This document shows positions 59,533 through 64,000 of a DNA stretch of 64,000 nt, piece by piece (position 1 is the stretch's first letter; each line of letters begins with the position of its first letter). Source of the stretch: Castanea sativa. Its lineage: Eukaryota; Streptophyta; Magnoliopsida; Fagales; Fagaceae. The notes under the pieces are model-generated. The model was not told the DNA's origin and ran no database searches. It saw only the letters and a list, made by a program, of their open reading frames with translations. Position numbers and translations under genes: made by a program. Location of the stretch: NCBI RefSeq assembly GCF_040712315.1, contig NC_134015.1, positions 8,087,945-8,151,944 of the forward strand. The letters are read 5' to 3'.

Positions 59533-59705
59533 CTTTTCATCTCCCACCTTTGTGTTGTCATTTTTTTTAATCAGCACTCTTCTTTTTACTCGCTTCTAAA
59601 AAATGTACTTAAAAAAATATCTTTTCATCTCCCACCCTTTGTAGTCATTTTTTTTATTGGCACTCTTCTTTTTACTCGCTTCTAAAAAATGTACTTAAAA
59701 AAATA
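59533..59705. repeat. Tandem repeat, two units of about 87 bp
   Basis: Units begin CTTTTCATCTCCCAC at 59533 and 59621 and end TGTACTTAAAAAAATAT; nearly identical. Non-coding. Confidence 0.85.
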
Positions 59706-60019
59706 TTGAGGGAGAAGCAAATTATGAGAGGGCTCAAAGAAGAATTCAATCAGAATTAAGTAGGTACTTTTAATTATTCATTTATTTATATTAAAAATAT
59801 GATTTCACTTTATTTATTTATTTATTCTTTTTATATTATTATAGTTCAAATGGATGAGGATTTAAGTTCAAGTGGGCTCAACTATGCATTTTAAGGAATT
59901 ATTTTGACTTGAATGAGCTTCCTAAAGAAAGTGCTATTATTTTATTTGAAAAATCACTATTTATTTTTAATTTTTGTATTCAAACGTGGTGTTGATTTTT
60001 TTTTTTTTTAAATATTCTG

Positions 60020-60225
60020 GTGACAGCATAGCAGAAATGGATGAGGATTTTATTGTAAATGAAACTCATCAAAGTGATTCAAGAAATTATATTGAGTTGA
60101 ATAAGTCTTCAAATGATGAAAAAAATAATAACATTGTGGAGAGAAAGTTCTTGAAGAATATAATTTTGAGCCTTTTGTTGGTCAATGTTTTCAAATGAAG
60201 AAGAGGCATTTTAGTTAATTGTTAA
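60020..60225 (+). pseudogene. Possible FAR1/FRS-like N-terminal fragment
   Basis: An open stretch (GDSIAEMDEDFIVNETHQSD...) is followed, in the next frame, by EEYNFEPFVGQCF, reminiscent of the entry to the FAR1 DNA-binding domain (EP-x-G-x-x-F) of FAR1-related and MULE-derived proteins. The Cys/His zinc residues of that domain are absent because the sequence ends. Weak; could be coincidence. Confidence 0.25.
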
Positions 60226-60229
60226 TGGA

Positions 60230-61119
60230 TGTTTTAAGGGCATCTGTTAATATTACCCTATATATATATAAAAGAGTTGAATACTACTGTACTGTGTAAT
60301 TACCATTTAAAATGTGAAAGAGAATTTTAAAAAAAAAGGGAAAAAAAAAGATAAAATTTAAAAAAATTTAAAAGCATTATTAAAGATTTTAAAAACTCAA
60401 TCTAAATTAGTCTGAGGCATTTTAATTCAAAATGTTTGAAGAGACAAGTGGGGTGAGGTGTATATTAAAAAGTTTAAAATTGACCTCTTTCTACCATTGC
60501 TTTATCGAAATAAGTAATAATAGCGTCAACTACTGTGGTTCGGTTCTGCCGACATTTGGTATATATGAGTCTATGTATTGTTGAAACAAATTAAGCACTC
60601 TCATAAGGGATTACCAAAAAAATAAAAGCACTCTCATAAGTCATAAGCTTTGGACAAATTGGCCAAATTTATGAGTGATAGATAGTATTAGACAAATAAC
60701 TCAACTTCCTTGCCGGACAAGTTTTATTTATTTAATTATTTATTTTGAGGGGTATTGAATTCACCACATGGGGATTATGGACAGGTGGGTGCCAATCCAG
60801 TTAAAAGTCAAGACAAGCCAATTGCAAACACACAATCCCTACAGTCATAATTATTATAATCGAACCGGAATAATTGTTAACACAAAATTTTGGGTTAGAA
60901 AATGTTAAAGGTATTACAAATTTTATTATATAAAATTTATAAATTAATGTGATGATGATTGTAATTGGTAGGCTTCAATTATTTCATCAGTGAATATTTG
61001 AATTGTTTTGTCATGATTGGTGACACATTAGCTAATAAGTATATATAGTGTAGCAAAAATTGTAGTATCCGTAAGTTATAGCGGTGCTCTTTTAGGCCAT
61101 TATGAAAGATAATACTAGA
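60230..61119. other. AT-rich spacer, no gene
   Basis: No feature recognised. Confidence 0.45.
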
Positions 61120-62100
61120 TTAACAAAAAAACATTCATATAAAATCGCATAGTTTTATTCATGTCATTTAATTTTTTTTTTTTGAGAGAAAAGAACTGTC
61201 TAATTTTTAATCTTTAAGTAATTTTGATCAAATAACCATTTTATTTATGAGTGTTTGTTTTTTTTTAATACAAAATAAAATTTTACTTTAACCTAATCTA
61301 AGTGTATATGTGTGTGTAAAGCTCCCTCCTGAAAACTTGAATCCCGAACCTTGGCCCCTACACCCCACAAGCACTTATACTTGTGGAGTGACTATCGCAC
61401 CAAGAGTATGCGGTGGTATTTATGAGTGTTTTTGTTAATCTTTTAATTGTAAAATTGAAATAAGTATTGAAGAAGGCATTTATCAACACAAAAAAAAGGG
61501 TAATGAATAGGCAAATTCAAGTGTCTTATTTTTTAGTCATTTTTATGTATGAACACATTAAATTCAATCTTTGAATAAAAATTTTGAACAATAATATTCT
61601 ATTAATTTTAATGTTTGTTATACTTGCATATACACACACACATAGTACGGTGGTGTTGACAGAACAGACAGTTCATTCTCATTCCATCATCATCATCATG
61701 TACCATGTTACTAACAAGATGATGTTGTGAAACTGGTCCATTTGAAAGCAACCAATTGTAGATTTAGAAATATTAGTCATATTCAGGAATAGGAACATAC
61801 GTAAAAACAGATCACAAGGCCCACAAGCTTCATATTCTAGCAAATTAAGCCCATAAACCCTGAATTCAGCCCAAAGAACTTACGGCCCGCGAGCATGCCC
61901 ACTCAATGTTACCATATCACTATATCAACAGGAAAAGTTGGGCAAATTTTGGTCCCACGTGACCAGTCCAAAGGCCACTGACATGGACAACAAAGCTCAG
62001 AAACAGATCAATTCAATAGCCCATAAATTCGGCACAATATAAGCATTTTGAGCAAATTTAAATGGGGTACACAAAGACAACCCAAAAGGACATTAATATA
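61120..62100. repeat. Extra partial duplicate of the copy-boundary region
   Basis: Resembles 30990-31860 (blocks around TATTTTTTAGTCATTTTTAT, GAACAATAATATTCTATTAA and the GTGGTGTTGACAGAACAGA stretch) and again 63690-64000. The boundary of the big duplication was therefore itself duplicated at least once more. Confidence 0.7.
61257..61417 (-). mobile_element. SINE, best preserved copy (161 bp)
   Basis: Minus-strand tRNA-derived SINE: head near 61417 (ACCGCATACTCTTGGTGCGA), a box-B-like GGTTCGGGATTCAAG (about 61340-61354), and an A-rich tail read as the T-run at 61258-61268. Flanked by perfect 14-bp duplications ATTTATGAGTGTTT (61243-61256 and 61418-61431). The paralogous sites near 31085 and 63765 lack it. 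Related fragments are at 25830-25988 and 20395-20490. Confidence 0.85.
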
Positions 62101-62469
62101 TATATTATTAATTACTCTTTAGGAGTATTTTATATTTTATCTTATTTACTTAAAGGGTGGTGAATTAATAAAGAATTGCTGAATTAAGATTCTTTTTTTT
62201 TTGAGGTAAAGACGATGGATTAAGATTTTAAGCAAAGGGTAAGAATACCGCACAGTGTAATTAGTAATTACTCAATTTTAAAAAGTGAAAATATCAAAAG
62301 TCAAAGTGCAATGGTTAAAAAAAAAAAAAGTGAAAAATGAATGAATGAAGATGATTAATGGTTTTAATTACAAACACTATCTAACAATTTTAGAGCATCT
62401 TAATCCAAGGCCACAATAGCTGACAGATTGACACAAAACCCAAAATCACACGTTACAACCATCCATTAT

Positions 62470-63120
62470 GGTAAAAAGGTCACCTGGAAAACTATGCTAG
62501 TCTCTGTTTGAACATGAAAATGATATTAGCAAGTGATCACTTGCTAATGACCTATGATCCTATGATGGAATATTAAACAACTATATGAACCTATGATCCG
62601 ACACTCTAGCCTTAGCAACAATAGTGAACATCTGGTATTCATCGAAAGCATAAAATATGCACCCTAGAAAAAAGACTAGGGTTCTTCACAGGCCAATTCA
62701 CATTCTTTTATTTGGTCTTCCATTCAATTTACCACAGGAAACAAAAGGAAAAAAAAAAGACTTGCTTATATTAATTGGAAAGAATAACTACAAATGAGTA
62801 CCAGAGTAGAAGAATTATGCTAAGACACAGTGCAGTGATGAACTTGCGCAATATTTTGTCATGTGAATTTTCCATATAATTCAAATGCTACCTCATTGCT
62901 ATTGTTATTTATTTATTTATCAAAGAAAATATAAAGATATATACAAAGATTTGGTGAAAGAATAAAAGGAGGTATATTGTGATAAAATAAATTCAAGAAC
63001 TTATTGGAAATTTGGAGAGACAAGTTAGCGCAGGTGTATATTAAAATTCAGGATAAAAGCTATTTATTCTATACATGCTGTTAAAATAAAACAATTAAAA
63101 TTGTGACTTATTTTAGTTGT
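62470..63120. other. Copy-2-specific segment within a duplicated block
   Basis: Interrupts the block shared with 30150-31327 (left ends at CACACGTTACAACCATCCAT, right resumes at TGTGTATGTAATAAAGTGTG). AT-rich, no gene and no terminal repeats recognised; either an insertion here or a deletion in copy 1. Confidence 0.55.
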
Positions 63121-63928
63121 TTTATCATGTGTATGTAATAAAGTGTGTGTAATAAACACTACTCAAGAGATTAAACCTTAATCTCTCTTCTACCTCAATA
63201 GCAACATCGTCAACAATTATGGGTCCAACTCTATGCATGTGAGTGATGTACATTAATTGTTTGTTTTGACCAACATTTGGCATGGGTCAATGTATTGTTA
63301 AGACAATTGAAGCACAAATTCAATATCTGAACTTTCAATATTAAGTTTCTCAAACCAAAAGAACTTTCAATATTATCCATGTCCATTCTAGCCCAAAATT
63401 TATCCAATTTCCCTCTTTTTTTTTGTGTGTTCCCAAAAAAAGAGGGAAACTCTTGAAAGGTTTAGACAAATCAGCCCATTTTTTTAAATATATATGAATG
63501 GGTGATATGTTAGAACAATAACTTCAATACAAACGATTCCTACCAAAATAATGGTTAAACTGTCAAGCCAATGAACGAACAAAAAATTCGGGCCACTATA
63601 AAAGAAATACCAGATTAGCAAAAGCACTTAATTAAAACAACAGAAACAACTGGTGTTTCAAAAAAAAAAAAAAAAAACCCACATGGTTTTCTTTGAACCG
63701 TCTAATTTTTTAATCTTAAGTAATTTTTATTAAATGACCATACTTTTCTTAAATTTCACATATTTATTTACGGATTTTTTTTACGTCTTTTAATTTTAAA
63801 CTTGAAATAAGTAGTGAAAAGAAGAATTCAAGTGTTATTTTTTTTAGTCATTTTTAATTATAAACACGTTAAATTATATTTTTTAATAAAATTTCTGAAT
63901 ATTCTATTAATTTGTATATTTGTTTAAA
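63121..63928. other. Duplicated block, no gene
   Basis: Pairs with about 30395-31327. No gene. Confidence 0.55.
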
Positions 63929-64000
63929 AACAGATTTATCATGGTCACTGTTCCTCATATAGAGTCAGGTGGTGTTGATAGAACAGAGTTCATTCTCATC
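63929..64000. repeat. Start of a further duplicate copy, cut by window end
   Basis: Contains ACAGATTTATCATGGTCACT and GAACAGAGTTCATTCTCATC, matching the starts of copy 1 (about 14151) and copy 2 (about 31330). Suggests at least three copies in tandem beyond the window. Confidence 0.7.

Larger units (their letters stand above)
31328..63928. repeat. Segmental duplication, copy 2 (about 33 kb with insertions)
   Basis: Collinear with copy 1 but expanded by a 10.1-kb Tat retrotransposon, a 1.25-kb Pack-MULE, a 0.6-kb CCGGTA element, a 1.7-kb movement-protein unit, a 376-bp MITE, a SINE and others. It also holds the repeat-protein gene at 54598-55128, which has no counterpart in copy 1. Confidence 0.75.

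Noticed and set aside
1..64000. tRNA or rRNA genes, CRISPR arrays, bacterial operons, origins
   Set aside because: None seen. Direct repeats here are transposon- or duplication-derived, and the tRNA-like matches are primer sites and a SINE.

Overview
This is nuclear DNA of a flowering plant, most likely a woody eudicot. It is AT-rich with very few genes, carries many plant transposon families, and has one typical plant peptide-hormone gene. The species cannot be fixed from sequence alone. Only two genes look intact: a RALF signalling-peptide gene (1055-1456, minus) and a small Tyr/Pro/Gly-rich repeat protein of unknown function (54598-55128, plus). Everything else recognisable is transposon-derived or decayed.

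Layout. 1-7.2 kb: RALF gene, then AT-rich spacer with a hAT-type MITE. 7.2-13.45 kb: nested tandem duplication in which a segment of about 0.54 kb containing a Harbinger-like MITE end was amplified. 14.15-64 kb: an old, large tandem segmental duplication. Copy 1 spans about 14.15-31.33 kb, copy 2 about 31.33-63.93 kb, and a further copy starts at about 63.93 kb. The copies share order and orientation but have collected different insertions, so each often serves as the empty-site reference for the other.

Insertions in copy 1: a 5'-truncated LINE (15.3-16.6 kb), a short solo LTR (18.87-19.05 kb), a 367-bp MULE-type MITE (22.66-23.03 kb) and a 1.04-kb Harbinger-like element (29.0-30.05 kb). Insertions in copy 2: a small retroid-like unit with a broken virus-type movement-protein gene (32.2-33.9 kb), a CCGGTA-rich element with a 9-bp target duplication (36.8-37.4 kb), a Pack-MULE-like transposon carrying a captured DUF2921-type gene fragment (38.64-39.89 kb), a complete but mutated 10.1-kb Ty3/gypsy Tat-lineage retrotransposon (40374-50465), a 376-bp MITE, a 110-bp poly(A) retrocopy and a SINE.

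The most interesting biology is in the transposons. The Tat element carries, between pol and the 3' LTR, an antisense multi-exon gene with recognisable splice sites (47320-49496). The Pack-MULE shows gene capture with about 215-bp terminal inverted repeats and a near-perfect 9-bp target duplication. The movement-protein unit is bounded by short direct and inverted repeats and has an initiator-Met-tRNA-type primer site. No bacterial features, CRISPR arrays, tRNA or rRNA genes were seen. All comparisons were made by eye, so divergence and boundary figures are approximate.
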